In this document: positions 1-13,114 of the stretch, piece after piece
How the letters are laid out: each line of letters opens with the position of its first letter
How positions within the stretch are numbered: position 1 is the first letter of the stretch
DNA from: Anagrus nilaparvatae
Lineage: Eukaryota; Arthropoda; Insecta; Hymenoptera; Mymaridae
NCBI GenBank assembly: GCA_022575985.1
Contig: JAKSXM010000007.1
Location: forward strand, 1,490,501 to 1,554,500
DNA: 64,000 nt
Reading direction: 5' to 3'
The notes under the pieces: model-generated
The model's database searches: none
Seen by the model: the letters and a program-made list of their open reading frames with translations, nothing else
Told to the model about the DNA's origin: nothing
Translations under genes and position numbers: made by a program

Positions 1-540
1 AAAACGTAAATTTTTCATCCCTCGACCCTACCAAGCCAGACTTTTTCAAATACCCCATCCAATGAACATTTTCCATGTTAAAACTTATTACTGGTTTATG
101 TGTTAACATAACCCTCCACCTGAATTTAGGGAATTTTTTAAGTACTATGAGCATGTGACATGTTAAAAAATTGTTTGTTATGACATTTATTTGACAAAAA
201 ATCAGTTTTAAGAATGATTTCAATATTAAGCAAACACCAATTTCATTTCTAAAACGTTATTTTAATCTCATAATTTTACAAATTTAATTGTGTTCACATG
301 ATGCTTACCTTAAAAGCTCTTGTTCCTTATTTCAATAAACATATATTATTAACATCTCGTGGAAGTGAATTTCAATTCCTCCAAAATACTGTAACAGTAA
401 CTCAAAAGTATTTAACACCAAAAATCTCGACTTCATCCTGATAAATTTAGTCTTAGAGAATTCTTTTTGTTTTGGAATTCACGTACGTTTTAATACCTTT
501 TGGAATATTAACACCATTATAAATAATTAATTTATTTCAA
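1..540. other. AT-rich sequence, no gene seen
   Basis: No coding segment, repeat or RNA gene could be supported here. The retrotransposon 3' end begins at about 541. Confidence 0.5.
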
Positions 541-834
541 ATAATGTAAAAGTAAATGTAAATATAAATGTAAATGATTGTTTATTTGCCCAACTACAAA
601 ATTTGATACATAGATATAACATTGTAACACTATAGCTAATTCAATATAGATATATAAAGTTATAAATTTTTAGTAATTTTGATAAACAAAATAGAAATAA
701 AATAAAATAAAATTAAATTAACAGTAGCAGTAATAAGTACAATAGTACATAACAATAGCATTTAACAATTAGAATTTATAATAATAAATCATTGTCAATA
801 AATAACAAATTGTAAAAAATATAAACATATTAAT
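541..834 (-). mobile_element. 3' end of a non-LTR retrotransposon, cut off by a foldback insertion
   Basis: Read on the minus strand, this stretch has the look of the 3' end of a Jockey/CR1-group (Daphne-like) element. It is an AT-rich untranslated region containing TTGGGCAAATAAA, then a short simple-sequence tail of ATTTAC/ATTTAT-type units at about 541-578. The body of the same element, the reverse transcriptase remnant, lies on the same strand beyond the 2.08-kb palindrome at 835-2913. I infer that the two pieces were once contiguous and that the palindrome inserted between them. TAAT on both sides of the palindrome (831-834 and 2914-2917) fits a target duplication. Confidence 0.55.
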
Positions 835-2913
835 GGGTGTATCCATTACTTTTCATACAAAAGTGGGCGCACGCATGTCACCGATTGGGCTCAAATTTTT
901 AAATTATGTTTGGGGTTATAAAAAACTCACCTAGCCAAATTTTTAGCCCTCTAGAACAATATGGGGCCAAGTTATGGCCTCCAAAAGGTCCAAAAAATGA
1001 CCTATTTTAGCCTATTTTCAAAATTTCGCCATTCCCTTATTTTTCAGTCAAATTACTTCCGGTTGGTCGCATTGTTTTGTTATTAGCTTCAGAATTTACC
1101 AAAAAAATTTATAGACATACTTTTATCTCGTAGATTTTATTTGGCGATAAAAAATGTGAGATGACTGAAACGAAAAAAAACAGGAATTTCAAATTGGTGC
1201 CAAATCTGGAAATCTTTATATAAATACTTCCGTGTAGTCGCAAAATTTTGTACTACTCAAGACCTTTTGAATGCGACCTACAGAATTAAAAACGGCTAAT
1301 TTTATCCGGAGTTATGCGTATTTTAGTTTGGTCGTTTTTCGGAAATTTTGATTTTTTTGCATTTTCAAATTACTATAACTTTTTTCTATCATAACCAAAA
1401 TGGCCGAAAATTTCAGAGAATATTATTCAAACATTAATAAATAATCTCTGAAATTTTGGTGGATGATATTGGCTTCTATCCGTTTTTATACATTCCCAAA
1501 AAAGCCTTATTCTTCACGTATTTTGTGTATTAAAGTGGACCTATTTTTGGACTTTGTGGAAAAACTTTGCTCCCCGGGTTTTTTTGTGAAGTTTTTGTCA
1601 TAAAAAGTTCCCAGTTCCAAGGATTTTGCATTTGCGTTGCAAAAACACGTGCTTGTAAGCACCTCAGTTTTCCCATTTAAATAACATAGGAATTTTGACT
1701 TTTCAGCTTTCTAATTTTTTACAAAGCTTGCAGAATGTTTTGAAAAGCTACTAATCGATGGAAAGTACTATTTAAATATATAAAAAATGATACCCAACCT
1801 CAAGTAGCCAAAAAAAATATTTTTAAAACGATTTTATCGGTATTAAACGAAAAAAAAGTACTCCATTTAAATTACACGAAGCCATGGAGTACTTTTTTTT
1901 CGTTTATTACCAATAAAATCGTTTTAAAAATATTTTTTTTGGCTACTTGAGGTTGGGTATCATTTTTTATATATTTAAATAGTACTTTCCATCGATTAGT
2001 AGCTTTTCAAAACATTCTGCAAGCTTTGTAAAAAATTAGAAAGCTGAAAAGTCAAAATTCCTATGTTATTTAAATGGGAAAATTAAGGTGCTTACAAGCA
2101 CGTGTTTTTGCAACGCAAAAGCAAAATCCTTGGAACTGGGAACTTTTTATGACAAAAACTTCACAAAAAAACCCGGGGAGCAAAGTTTTTCCACAAACTC
2201 CAAAAATAGGTCCACTTTAATACACAAAATACGTGAAGAATAAGGCTTTTTTGGGAATGTATAAAAACAGATAGAAGCCAATATCATCCACCAAAATTTC
2301 AGAGATTATTTATTAATGTTTGAAGAATATTCTCTGAAATTTTTGGCCATTTTGGTTATGATAGAAAAAAGTTATAGTAATTTGAAAACGCAAAAAAATC
2401 AAAATTTCCGAAAAACGACCAAACTAAAATACGCATAACTCCAGATAAAATTAGCCGTTTTTAATTCTGTAGGTCGCATTCAAAAGTTCTTGAGTAGTAC
2501 AAAATTTTGCGACTACACAGAAGTATTTATATAAAGATTTCCAGATTTGGCACCAATTTGAAATTCCTGTTTTTTTTCGTTTCAGTCATCTAACATTTTT
2601 TATCGCCAAATAAAATCTACGAGATAAAAGTGTCTATAAATTTTTTTGGTAAATTCTGAAGCTTATGCCAAAAAAATGCGACCAACTGGAAGTAATTTGA
2701 CTGAAAAATAAGGGAATGGCGAAATTTTGAAAATAGGCTAAAATAGGTCATTTTTTGGACCTTTTGGAGGTCATAACTTGGCCCCATATTGTTCTAGAGG
2801 GCTAAAAATTTGGCTAGGTGAGTTTTTTATAACCCCAAACATAATCTAAAAATTTGAGCCCAATCGGTGACATGCGTGCGCCCACTTTTGTATGAAAAGT
2901 AATGGATACACCC
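835..2913. mobile_element. 2.08-kb near-perfect palindromic (foldback) element
   Basis: The two arms are about 1.03 kb (835-1866 and 1884-2913) and are inverted copies separated by only 17 bases (1867-1883). By eye they differ by scattered single bases and a few short indels, more than 95% identical. The termini read GGGTGTATCCATTAC and its complement, with TAAT on both sides as a possible target duplication. No transposase is encoded. The element appears composite: its inner 686 bp (1533-2218) are related to an independent element at 62271-62643. Possible classes are a foldback element or a very long-TIR MITE. A transcript would fold into a roughly 1-kb RNA hairpin. Confidence 0.85.
1533..2218. 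repeat. Inner foldback module, shared with the element at 62271-62643
   Basis: The inner arms begin AAGTGGACC next to TTA and end with the complement next to TAA. The first roughly 240 bp, including the tracts CAAGGATTTTGC and CTTGTAAGCACCTCA, reappear with substitutions in the 373-bp element at 62271-62643, whose ends are GAGTGGACC flanked by TA. This marks the core as a separate unit inside the longer palindrome. Confidence 0.7.
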
Positions 2914-4151
2914 TAATATATAATAACACAGTTAAAATAACGTCAGTCAATATCAAAATTTAATTTTATAAGTTAACCGCACTTAAAGACCGAACCATCA
3001 TATACATGATTTAAGGTCTTTAAGTAATTAGTTAAGCCTGTCTTAAAAAAGCTTAAGGAAGGAAGGAACCTCATTTAGAAAGGAAGCGAATTCCAGATTT
3101 TCGTACATTTTACATGAAAGGTTGAGTTGCCATACCATTTTTGAAGATCAGGCATAGCCAATTCACGGGTTAGTAAATCATCTCTAGCTGTTTCTTTGGT
3201 GGTATTCAGGTCTACCTAAGCGAAGAATTTTGTACATAATGATTAATGTAAAATATAATCTGCGCATATAAATAATTAACCACCCTAATTTTTCTCTATA
3301 TGGAGTAATGTGACTGTCCCTACGAATCCCAAAAGAATTGCTCAGTCTCTGTATTCTATCATTTAAATTTGTCGAACAATCAAGATATACAATAGGACAA
3401 AAATCCTAATGAAGAGCAACCAGGACCTGTACAAGTTTAATTCCGTTAGAGTCCGTCGTACATTGTATAATAAACCTAAGTGTATAGAGGACTTGTATTA
3501 ACTTTCCTGAGTGTATTGACTTTCTTGTCTATTGATGTTATATGCGCTTTCCAATTTAATTTATTTGTCTCAGATGACACCTAGACTTTTCACTTCTTTA
3601 ATAAATGGCACAGTAACACCTTTACTTATCTTAATACCAGGAAGCTTTAATTTATCTATTTGGTCTACAAAATAACTTGTACCAAAATATATGGCTTTTG
3701 TTTAGTCAGAATTAAGTCTCAGAGAGACAGTTTGAGCCCAGGTATTGATATTATCGACTGCTAATGATAGCTACTCAATAGCTTCATGTATATTTTATGG
3801 TGAAGTCTGTATATATATTTGTAGATCGTCTGCATATAAAAGATGATGGATGCCCTCATGAAGATAGTCTTTAACGTTATTAATATAAATGCAAAACAAA
3901 AGAGGACCTAAAACCAACCCCAGTGGGACACCAAGGTTAACTTCAAGTGGATTAGAAGTTGATGACTTATTGGTGACTTGCAGTTGCCGTCCGTGAAGAT
4001 AAGATTTGATCCATAGTAAGGCATTTTTTGAAAAATTCATTGATATTAATTTTTCAATCAACTTTGAAGGAGATATGGAATCAAAAGCCTTACTAAAGTC
4101 AAACTGAAGAAGTAATGTCATTAGTCTTTTGATACATAATCTATGTATCAT
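2914..4151 (-). pseudogene. Decayed non-LTR retrotransposon reverse transcriptase and C-terminal region
   Basis: The best-preserved part, 3795-4151, reads in one frame for 118 residues. It contains FDFSKAFDSI (RT motif with the first catalytic Asp), a GVPLGLVLGPLLFCIYIN stretch and LLYADDLQIY, the YADD catalytic box. This is the palm of a LINE-type reverse transcriptase. Downstream (3000-3790) the homology continues in broken frames: SRPEY-like and WNSLP-like pieces can be read, typical of the C-terminal tail of Jockey/CR1/Daphne-group elements. Several stops and frameshifts interrupt it, for example after HEAIE and within the segment following KSLGVI. The 5' part of the RT, the endonuclease and ORF1 are missing. 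It is a 5'-truncated dead copy whose 3' end continues at 541-834. The exact clade is uncertain. Confidence 0.85.
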
Positions 4152-4267
4152 GATAAGAAGGCAGTCGTATTAATAAAATTCTAACAACTTCTATATTGAA
4201 AAGGAAATGTATGGCAAGTTGGTATATCACTATTTTGGTTAGTGGAATTCTGATTACTGTATATGGA

Positions 4268-4352
4268 TTTCCAATTTTTCGGAAAAAAGATTCCGCTATT
4301 TGTCATGTGGAAAAAATCCGTTTGTGGCAAGTGGAAAAATTTTTTAGTGTTG
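4268..4352 (-). repeat. End fragment of the CACTGAAAAA repeat family
   Basis: The minus strand reads CACTAAAAAATTTTTCCACT, then TGCCACAAACGGA. It aligns with the left end of the element at 39230 (CACTGAAAAACATTTCCATT, TGCCGCAAGCGGA) and with its right end at 40807. It is a stray terminal fragment of that family. Confidence 0.45.
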
Positions 4353-4629
4353 TTTAGATGACTGGTTGAAAGGTGGCGTAATGAGGGGAGGGGGAGTTTA
4401 TGGTAACCAAGACGAGGAAAGGTCTGCTAAGGGTTTATTTTGGTTGCTGGTTCAAAAAATTGAGGTTTTACCCGTGAAAAATTCGTTTAATATTCTCAAA
4501 TTAGCAAAAATTTACTACAAGTGATAGTTGGATTATGAAAGCTTTTATTTATCCCAATTTCAATAAAAACTTTACGTTAAAAATAAGCCAATAATTCAAA
4601 AAGATTTGATGCATAGTAAGGCTAAATAG

Positions 4630-4708
4630 TAAAAAGTGATGTACACAATATTAATACAGGTTAGTAAATTTACTATACTTGTAGTAATATTGTGTACATC
4701 ATTTTTTA
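4630..4708. repeat. 79-bp palindrome
   Basis: The arms around GTGATGTACACAATATTA and its complement meet without a loop at about 4669, with a handful of mismatches. It may be a tiny MITE or a deletion product of one. Just to its left, 4600-4622 repeats about 22 bases of the RT sequence at 4003-4025, probably a second RT scrap. Confidence 0.6.
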
Positions 4709-7185
4709 TTGTATAGTACATATTTTGCCGAATTTTAGTTTCCATTCTGGCTTGGATCAAAAGGAATAAAATTCTTATTCTGATGCTTACTGAGTAAAAA
4801 TTGAATTTAAAAAATTGTATATTTATAAACAGTAAAAAAAAAGATAGTGACGAGATTTTAATGGCAAAACCTAAATACAAAAAAAAACATTCCTATATAA
4901 ATTAATGTATATTCCGGCAATAAATAATTCTACAAAACTTGTACAAAACTATATATGATACATAAAAATACTACCTACTTTCAAAACTTTTCTGAAATTA
5001 TTATGAACGCGTAAAAAAAATTTCTGTTATAAAAAGAAAAAGAAACAAATTTACTGCTTCTTAGAGAGCTAAAAGTAAAATATTATTTTCCTAATTAATT
5101 AAAATGCTATCGAACTTATACTTTTATTAATCAAACACCCAAATGGGTTTATGGCATGCAAGCCAAAGTGTTTGCTCATGCAAGTGCTTCTAATGGATGT
5201 ATTCATTTTTCTGAAACATGCTCATTTAATTGACTATTTATTAATTTTTTAGAAAAAAGTAAAAGTTATTAATACTACAGATTATAAAATATATTTTGCA
5301 TAATTAAATTCTTGAAGAAACTAATAAATAGCTATTTTTCAGAATTTTACTGATTTATGTTTTAATTATTTTTAATAAATTTTAATTTATAGTTGATATT
5401 AATTTAAAAAACGCAATTTTATTTATTGTTTTAAACATCTTTTCACGCTAAAATAAATTTATTGTTCTATACCATTGTTAATTATTTACGGTTTGTACCC
5501 ATGGTTGACTTTAACATCTTTACGTGCTTTCCTATAATAGACAAAGGTTAAAAAAATATAACAAAAAATTTTAAATGTTTCTTTATTTGTAATGACTAAA
5601 AGTCAAGTATTTATAAAAAATGAGAAGAGGTTTTAATCAACAATAACAACTGTTTTTTAAGAGAAAATATTACTGATAATGACGTTTCTTACAACCAAAG
5701 TACTAATCAATTGAGAATATAAAATACAATTAATCTAAAATTTATGAAAACTGTAACCAAAATGCATCATTCAAAACGTACACTAGAAATTACTTTGATA
5801 CTATAAAACGTAATATAAAAATTACAAAATTGTTTTGGATTTTATAAGCGTCATGTTATAAGAAATGGAAAAACAGTCATAAATTTTAGGAAATATTAGG
5901 GCTCTATAAGACTTGGCAAATGTGTTTCGAAACCCAAATTTTTTTTAAGTTTCAATTTTTAGTCAGTCCGAGGTACCTTATAATTACAGCTAAAATGTTT
6001 ATTAATTAGATCAACATCAGGTTAACATGTAACGTTTCATTAGAAGTTAATTTATTTTACTTAAATCATGTAATTTTATTATTGTATAATATTATTAGAC
6101 ACATTGGATAAGCTGCTTCTAGAGTAAGAGATAATTTATATTACTTATACTGATATAATTTTATTAATTTAATTCATTTTGACATCCTCAACATGCGCAA
6201 TGTTAAATTCCATGATGAAAATTTATCTGCCAATAAAAAAAAGAAATTAATCAATAAAATACTTAAATTAATAAATAAAACACAGATAATTAATGTATTT
6301 CGAGTTATCATAATTTATTATTCTACTTTTTCTTTCATACGTATAAGCTAAATACACCGATAAAAATATCCATTTGTCAGAAACGAAAAAAAAGGAAAAC
6401 TAATTTTATTTCCGATTGCAGCCAAAATTTATTAGGTCACAGGACCTAATCGTAAAAATTTTAATTATTTTTTGAAAAATTATCAATGAAAAAATTTTGC
6501 ACTTTAGTTTGCAATTTGAAATAAAAATATTTGCAGATTCCTGCAAAAATCTACTTTATCAACTTAAAAGTAATGTAAACTTTTTGCGAATTCCGCTACA
6601 TGAATATAGCTCTGCAATCAGTAACTTTTAAATTGCAATTTTTTTTTTGAATTAGGCATTAAAAAAATGTTTAGCAAATTTTTTTTTGGGTTTACTTTTG
6701 TTTCAAAATTTTTTAAAATTTATTTTCAATGCCCTAAAATTAAATAATTTTAATAAACCGAAATGAATTCGATGGAAAAATGAAAACTCCTAGGTACTTT
6801 ACTTATGTTTAACAGATATACAAATTTTCATAGTTACCGATAACGGAAAACATAAAATAATTCTCTTGCAGTTAATAGCGGGAAAACCTCAACAGATTTT
6901 TCTTTCATTGTTAAAAGATTATTTGTAAGAAAGAGTATAATAATACTTATTATAATATTATGGTTTGGTTCACTCTTACTTTCAGAATCAACGTCGCGTG
7001 AGTTAATAATAGGATTGCGCAACAGTTTCTCTTCACTATATAAAACAATAAATACCTTCCTTTAACTTCTTTTTGCAAGTCAAGTACCTTTGTTTTATTT
7101 ATTTTCCTTTTTTTCAAATATATGAATGCAAGATATTAATTCCAATTATGTGGCTCAACTTTTTATATCAAAGCTGGGCAAGCTG
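4709..7185. other. AT-rich intergenic sequence, no gene seen
   Basis: Open frames in this stretch are short, lysine/isoleucine/asparagine-rich products of AT-rich sequence with no recognisable motif. No RNA gene or clear transposon end was found. Confidence 0.5.
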
Positions 7186-7189
7186 GCAT

Positions 7190-8000
7190 ACACACTTATG
7201 GTCGTTTTCAATAAAACTGATCAACAAATCGATTTAAATCCGTTTCACGGAAAAATTTAACACTGAATCGTTTTAAAAATTTTTCGTAAACTGTTTTCAA
7301 GGAATTAGTAAAATGGATTTTTAAAAAACTGATCCATTTCAAAATATTTTTGAAAACGGGAAAATTTTAAAACTAAGTTTTCAATGATCCGGTGGAAAAA
7401 TTGAAAACGGACTTAGCTGTATTTGCGAATCATGAAAATTTGCTTTCATTTAAATTTTTTATGTTCTTTTATTTTTAGAGTCTATAAGTTGTTTTTAGGT
7501 ACCAAATAAAAAATTTCATTGATTATTGATTCAAGGTATAGTTTTTTCTTAAGCTCATCAACTTTATAAAAAAATTTGATCATTTATTTTTATATTTTAA
7601 TAATTTTTTGAACACAGATACCATAGGTAAAAGAGCTAAAAAAATTTTATTTATAATTATGAAAATTAAAATTTTATATAATACCCTATGGTTTATAAAC
7701 TAAAATTTTAATATTTTTTTTAATGTGCTTCGCGCTATCTTATATTTTTTTGTTAGGTGATAGAATAAAAAGAAAATAAGAGTAAATTATCCTAAATTTA
7801 TAAAAACGTTTAGGTCTGCTTTGAATTTTTCAAACGGATTATAGATATTGAAAAGTTTTAAAATTATTTCGTAAAAAAAAAATATTTTAAAACAAACCAG
7901 TTTTTTAAAAATTCGTTCCACTGATTTTTTGAAAAAGGATCAATCCAAAAATTTTCCATTTATGGATTAGTTTAGGAACGGAAAAAGTGGTCAAACTGAA
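7190..8000. repeat. Possible decayed inverted-repeat element
   Basis: Variants of the words AAAACTGATC, GAAAACGG and AAAATTTTTC recur in both orientations through this stretch. The outer parts (about 7200-7260 and 7900-7995) look like degenerate inverted repeats. No precise ends or target duplication can be assigned. Confidence 0.25.
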
Positions 8001-11000
8001 CCTTTTTTTCCAAATTATCCAAATTAGTACTTATAATATTGGACTATGCTGACAATTTCAAAAGTTAATTTCTTGGACTTACTATATGTAAATATTAATT
8101 TATAAGAGAAAGTGTTAGAAGAAATGGGTTATTATAAAAATATAAACCTTGACTTAATTGTATCAGCTTAAATAATATCAAAAAGTTTTTACTTTTACGA
8201 GAAAATGCGACATCTGGTGCTTAGATGCCAACTAAATTTAAAGATTTTATTGATGTATATTATTTGCCTTTATTATTTTACTAACTTTAATAATGTAATT
8301 TTAATTTTAATAGCATAAAAATTTTTTAAATCTAATCAAATTACGTTTAGATAGATATATATGCAGACATGTAATTTAGTATATTCACGCATAAATGAAT
8401 ACGTGTGCATTTGAGCAGGCACAAGAAAATAAAAATAGCTTGAGAAAATTGCTAAATCAGTGTATAATGTATTGGATAGCGAAGTAAATATACTCATGAA
8501 TCTTTGATTTAACTCAGATGCATGTAATTAACCTATAAGACACAAGCATCAAACTTGCATTTTATATATATTGGCCTCATAGTGCAGCAATTGTTTTTAC
8601 ATACGAAAGTAATACGTACGCAATTTTTTTCAAAACAATTTTAGAATATAAATTTCACATGATATTATGAAGTAACCTTATGTTAATAAATTTTTTTTTC
8701 AGATTTACATTTACGAACATTTACAAACAAAACTAATTTGTTTAAAATAATTACAGAAAGCAACAAAACGTATAAAGCAATAAATCAATTGTTCTCTTCT
8801 ATCAAAAATTAACCATATATACAGTGAATGAACTAATAGCTTCATTAAATTATGGTTATTTATATGTAATAAATGTAGATCTTAATCCTAATTTGGCTAA
8901 TTATAACGATTTTTTCAATAGAAAATTTATATTTTTTTAAGTCGTTGTCCTTGATCGATATTTGGAATAAACTGCATGGTCATGGTGACAAAAATCGATC
9001 GAGGACTACGAGTGAAGCATCTTTATTTTTCAAAACTTTTTTTTATGGATTTATTTCTATTATGCATAATTATCGTAAAATAATAAAAAAAAACCACAGT
9101 TAATATATCTTGATTAAATTCATCTCGAATAATCATCGACAATTGCATAAGCCATAGGTCTTATAAGTGTAAAATAATACAAAATTACCAAATATATCCG
9201 TTTTGACCTTGTTGAATATACGCAATTAATTATTTCTAATTTTCACATACTAGATTTTCAAGGTAAATAAATTTGTATATTTTAAAATTTATTATTATGA
9301 TTGTATCGTATTAAGACATAAATTTCTTGACTGTTATTATACTTTAATTGGCTATATCGTTGAAAGTATTAATTATTTGATCTTAATTAGTTTCGGATAC
9401 AGTTTCATCATGGTATTAAAAATCCGATAAAAATAATATTATAAGAAAACCTGGCTTGGGGATTTGCTTTTTTATTTATTCTGTTTTCGAATAACACCTA
9501 ATTTTTCTAATCAAATTTTTAAAATAACTCTCATAGGGGAATGTGTCATGAAATGCAAATAAAGAAATGAATTAAAATTGGCTATTTTTATTATTGTAGA
9601 TCTGAATATAATTATTTTTAATAACTAGCTAAAAGAAACCAAAAAACCAATTATTTTATGTAAATCGTTTTCTAAAGAAGCAGCGTATATTTTAATTTAG
9701 GTCAAATTAATTAAACATAATAAAAGGTATAAGATAGAATTAGTAAAAACAAATACCTAAAATGTACATCGGATTAATTTTTATTTTAAAAAGGTACCAA
9801 AAAGACACTAAAAGTTCTCCTAAAAAATTTAAATTTAAATTTTTCTTATTTCAAAACCCTCATAAAAAACATAAATATCTAATATCAAAAGATTGAAAAC
9901 ACGTAATTGAAAAAAAAATGCTATTACAATTATTTGGTAGCTCACATAAGCAAGAAACACGAAACTGCAGATTACAAGATGCAAATTGAATTACTCAATT
10001 CATAATTTTTCCTTTATTGTTAAATACGTTTAGTAATCATTATTAAAATAAATTATTAAAATTTTTCTCACCATTAACTTTTCTTTTTTAAATGATATCA
10101 ATTACAGTTTGATGCTTACATGTTTTAATTTCAAATTCAATATTACCAAAGATCTACCAAACTAATAATTTATTAAGAATCCACTTACTGTTTTTTTAAT
10201 ATTTGCGCAATAACATATTTTATAATCGAACCTCTAGGGAATAAATTGATTTTTTTTTTTATCATTTTCTGTGCAACTAAATTAATTATTATTATCAAAA
10301 CTTTTTTTAAGCTACATATTGCAAGATTACTTTATGAACACCTTTAAATCAAAAAAAGAAAAATAAAAATCGTGTGAAAGAATTTTTTTTTTATTATTCT
10401 TTTGTTTTGCATTCTCATAAAAAATTTTTTTTTATTCAATTGTTTCTCTATTTTTTAATTAAAAGTTATTTATATAAATAAATAGAAAATGAAAATAATC
10501 TTTTTATATTATTTAAATTAATTAAATTTTATTAATTTTTTATTTGAATAATAATAAAAATATATATTTTGTAAGCTTTCTTGTTGTTAAGAAATATAAT
10601 AATAATTTTTATATAAAAAAAAAAAATTTAATGATACGTAATATATAATATCAACTTGTAAAACTATAAAAATTACGAAATATATTTAATGTCAAATTAT
10701 TATTATATTTGTTGTTGTTGTTGTTTGAAAGTGAGCACTGGATAAAATAATTTTTATTATTTTTTTCTTTTTTGCATACATAAAATATGATGTAATGTGA
10801 AATTAAACTAAAGGATTGATTATAAATTATTGTTTCAATCATCCTTTTTTTTCAGTGTCATAATATATGGGATTTTCCAGGAGCATTTGTTAATATATTT
10901 AATTATATAGTTAATTTATCATTTGAACTTATTCTTGTATTCTTGTTTTGTAATAAATGGGGCCATATCACTCAACAGGTAATCTCAAAACTTTATACTT

Positions 11001-12750
11001 ACTGCTTACACACTCAGTAAAGCTTTCTGATAACAAAGGAACCTCTTGAGATACCAAATTATAATCTTTAGTTATGGATTGATTTTTATGAACCTTGGAA
11101 ATTAACCAGAACACTTCTGGTTGGTCTTATTTTTTTTGCGAAAATTTTACCTTTCAGATTCTGTAAACAGTAATTTTTTATCAATTCTCTTGTGGTTATG
11201 ACTAATACACCAAATTCTAATTTTTGGCTTAAAATTTCCAATTTTTAAATTGCTGCCAAAAATAAAATTTTTGATGAAAATAATTTATATAGGTCCTAAA
11301 AGTTTATTCCAAGCTCTAAATTTCAAAAAATTTCTCACACGTTTGATTTCCTAGAGTTTTTTTTTTAGATATGGCTCTATAAAGAGAACGCTAAATATGA
11401 TATTTAAAAAAAACCTAAAACTGGGACTCTGATTTTAAATTATCATATCTGGCAAAACAATAATTGAAAAGGAGCGAGTAAAAAATTTTTGGAAACCAGA
11501 AGTTTGTAGAAATTTTTTAGGATCCACAAAACCCATTTTTGCTAAAAATTATAATTTTGACAGTAATGTAAATAAAGATCATTTTGGACCAGAATTGAAA
11601 AATTGATTATTACAATTAATTATTAACTATAAAATTGCTACTATCGTGGGCTTAGAGACATTAAAAAAATTAAATCAACCAAAAGTCTGTTGTTTAACTT
11701 ACGAGGCTGCAGTTTTATATTGAAAATTTTCAAAAAACTCTATTTAATAAGATTGAGCCCTGTGTTTCTAATCCCAAGAGGCCTACTGGAATAAACGGTG
11801 GTTATCAGAAATGTTTTGCTACAGATTATAGATTTTCTGTTATAGATTATAATTTGGTTTCCCAAATGTAATAATCTCCCCTTCCAAGTGCAAAAATTAG
11901 CTGAAAAATTTATTAATTAATATCATCTACTTAAAGGCAATCTACCTAATGTCTTCTAAGAATAGCAGTTGCATTGATAAATATATCTGTTTATTTCTAT
12001 TCATAATTACACTTATAATTTGTGGATATTTTATGCATTCCCATTAAGAATTTTATTTTTTTTAAGCAAAAACCTGACGTGAGATTTTCCATCTATAAGT
12101 ATTAGTCATTCTTTTAAAAGATTTTGTATTTTTATTTAAAAAGATAAATTTCTTTTTTCATAAACAATATTATAACATTTGAATGTTAATGCATAATACC
12201 TAATAAAAGCATTTTATAAAAATTTTAAATTTTCATGAGATCATATAAAAAAACATAAAATTATATAAGTAGTAAGAATATGATTTTATATTTTGATTTA
12301 ATTTTAATTATGTCAGTTCTTCTTTTATTATTATTTAATGCTTTAATAAAATTGCGTAACATTTAAATGTGCATTTATTATGTTTTTGTTTTTTTGAAAT
12401 TGTTTGCAATTTACGTATATTTATTCCAGTTTTACTTATTTTTAATCAGAGGATATAACGCGTTTAAATCGTGCGAGATGTTGAGACTTAAAATATAATA
12501 AATAATCATAAAAAAATTATATAATTTTAAAGTTCTAGAAAAGTTCTTAACATTAAATGAAAAAGAAATCCAAATTTTTTAATTTTTTCGTGTATTTTTT
12601 GCCTTATTCTTGCTTAAAAATTTTAAGCAAAGAACTTACAAGCATTATTTTTACATCAGAGCTGATTTGAGCTTAAGCCCTTTCTAGACCTAATTATTTT
12701 TTTTAATCATGTGTGCTTTGACTATACTCTTTATTATAGTAAAAGCGCAT
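8001..12750. other. AT-rich intergenic sequence with minor repeats
   Basis: No gene was found. A short 18-bp inverted repeat with two mismatches (TCGTTGTCCTTGATCGAT type) brackets 8942-9013. A poly-Asn-like GTT run sits near 10711. The stretch at about 11160-11480 shares diverged sequence with about 32860-33090: an ATTGCTG word, a region near AATAATTTAT, and GACTYTGATTTTAAATTA followed by ATATCT. It is probably an old dispersed repeat. The rest is plain AT-rich DNA. Confidence 0.45.
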
Positions 12751-12760
12751 GGAATTAAAA

Positions 12761-13106
12761 GGCAAGGGATCTGATCAACACAAAATTATTCGACACATCA
12801 ATGATTCTACACAAAAAAGTTTTTCGGAATCGTTCTACACCAAAAATCGTTGTGCTGAAAAGTTCAACACAAATTTTTTTTAGTCAAATTATTCAACACG
12901 CCATTTTAAATATTAAATAACTTATTTCTTTCATAAACTAGCATAATTAAATATCACTTAATACAGTGTGTTGAATATTTTGATTAGAAAAAATTTGTGT
13001 TGATCTTTTCAACTCAAGGATTTTCGGTGTAGAACAATTCCGCTAAACTTTTTTGTGTAGAATTATTGATGTGTTGAATAATTTTGTGTTGAACAGATCC
13101 CTTGCC
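12761..13106. mobile_element. 346-bp MITE with about 140-bp terminal inverted repeats and an 8-bp target duplication
   Basis: The ends read GGCAAGGGATCTGATCAAC and its near-perfect complement. The inverted repeats extend about 140 bp inward with scattered mismatches. The element is flanked by AATTAAAA at 12753-12760 and AATTAAAA at 13107-13114, a perfect 8-bp target site duplication. An 8-bp duplication is the mark of hAT (also P and Merlin) transposases. The terminal bases are not the classic hAT CAGNG, so hAT-like is an inference. It has no coding capacity. The intact duplication suggests a fairly recent insertion. Confidence 0.9.
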
Positions 13107-13114
13107 AATTAAAA

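Noticed and set aside
4596..4880. 94-codon minus-strand frame
   Set aside because: It spans a 79-bp palindrome and AT-rich DNA and reads as hydrophobic low-complexity sequence with no motif.
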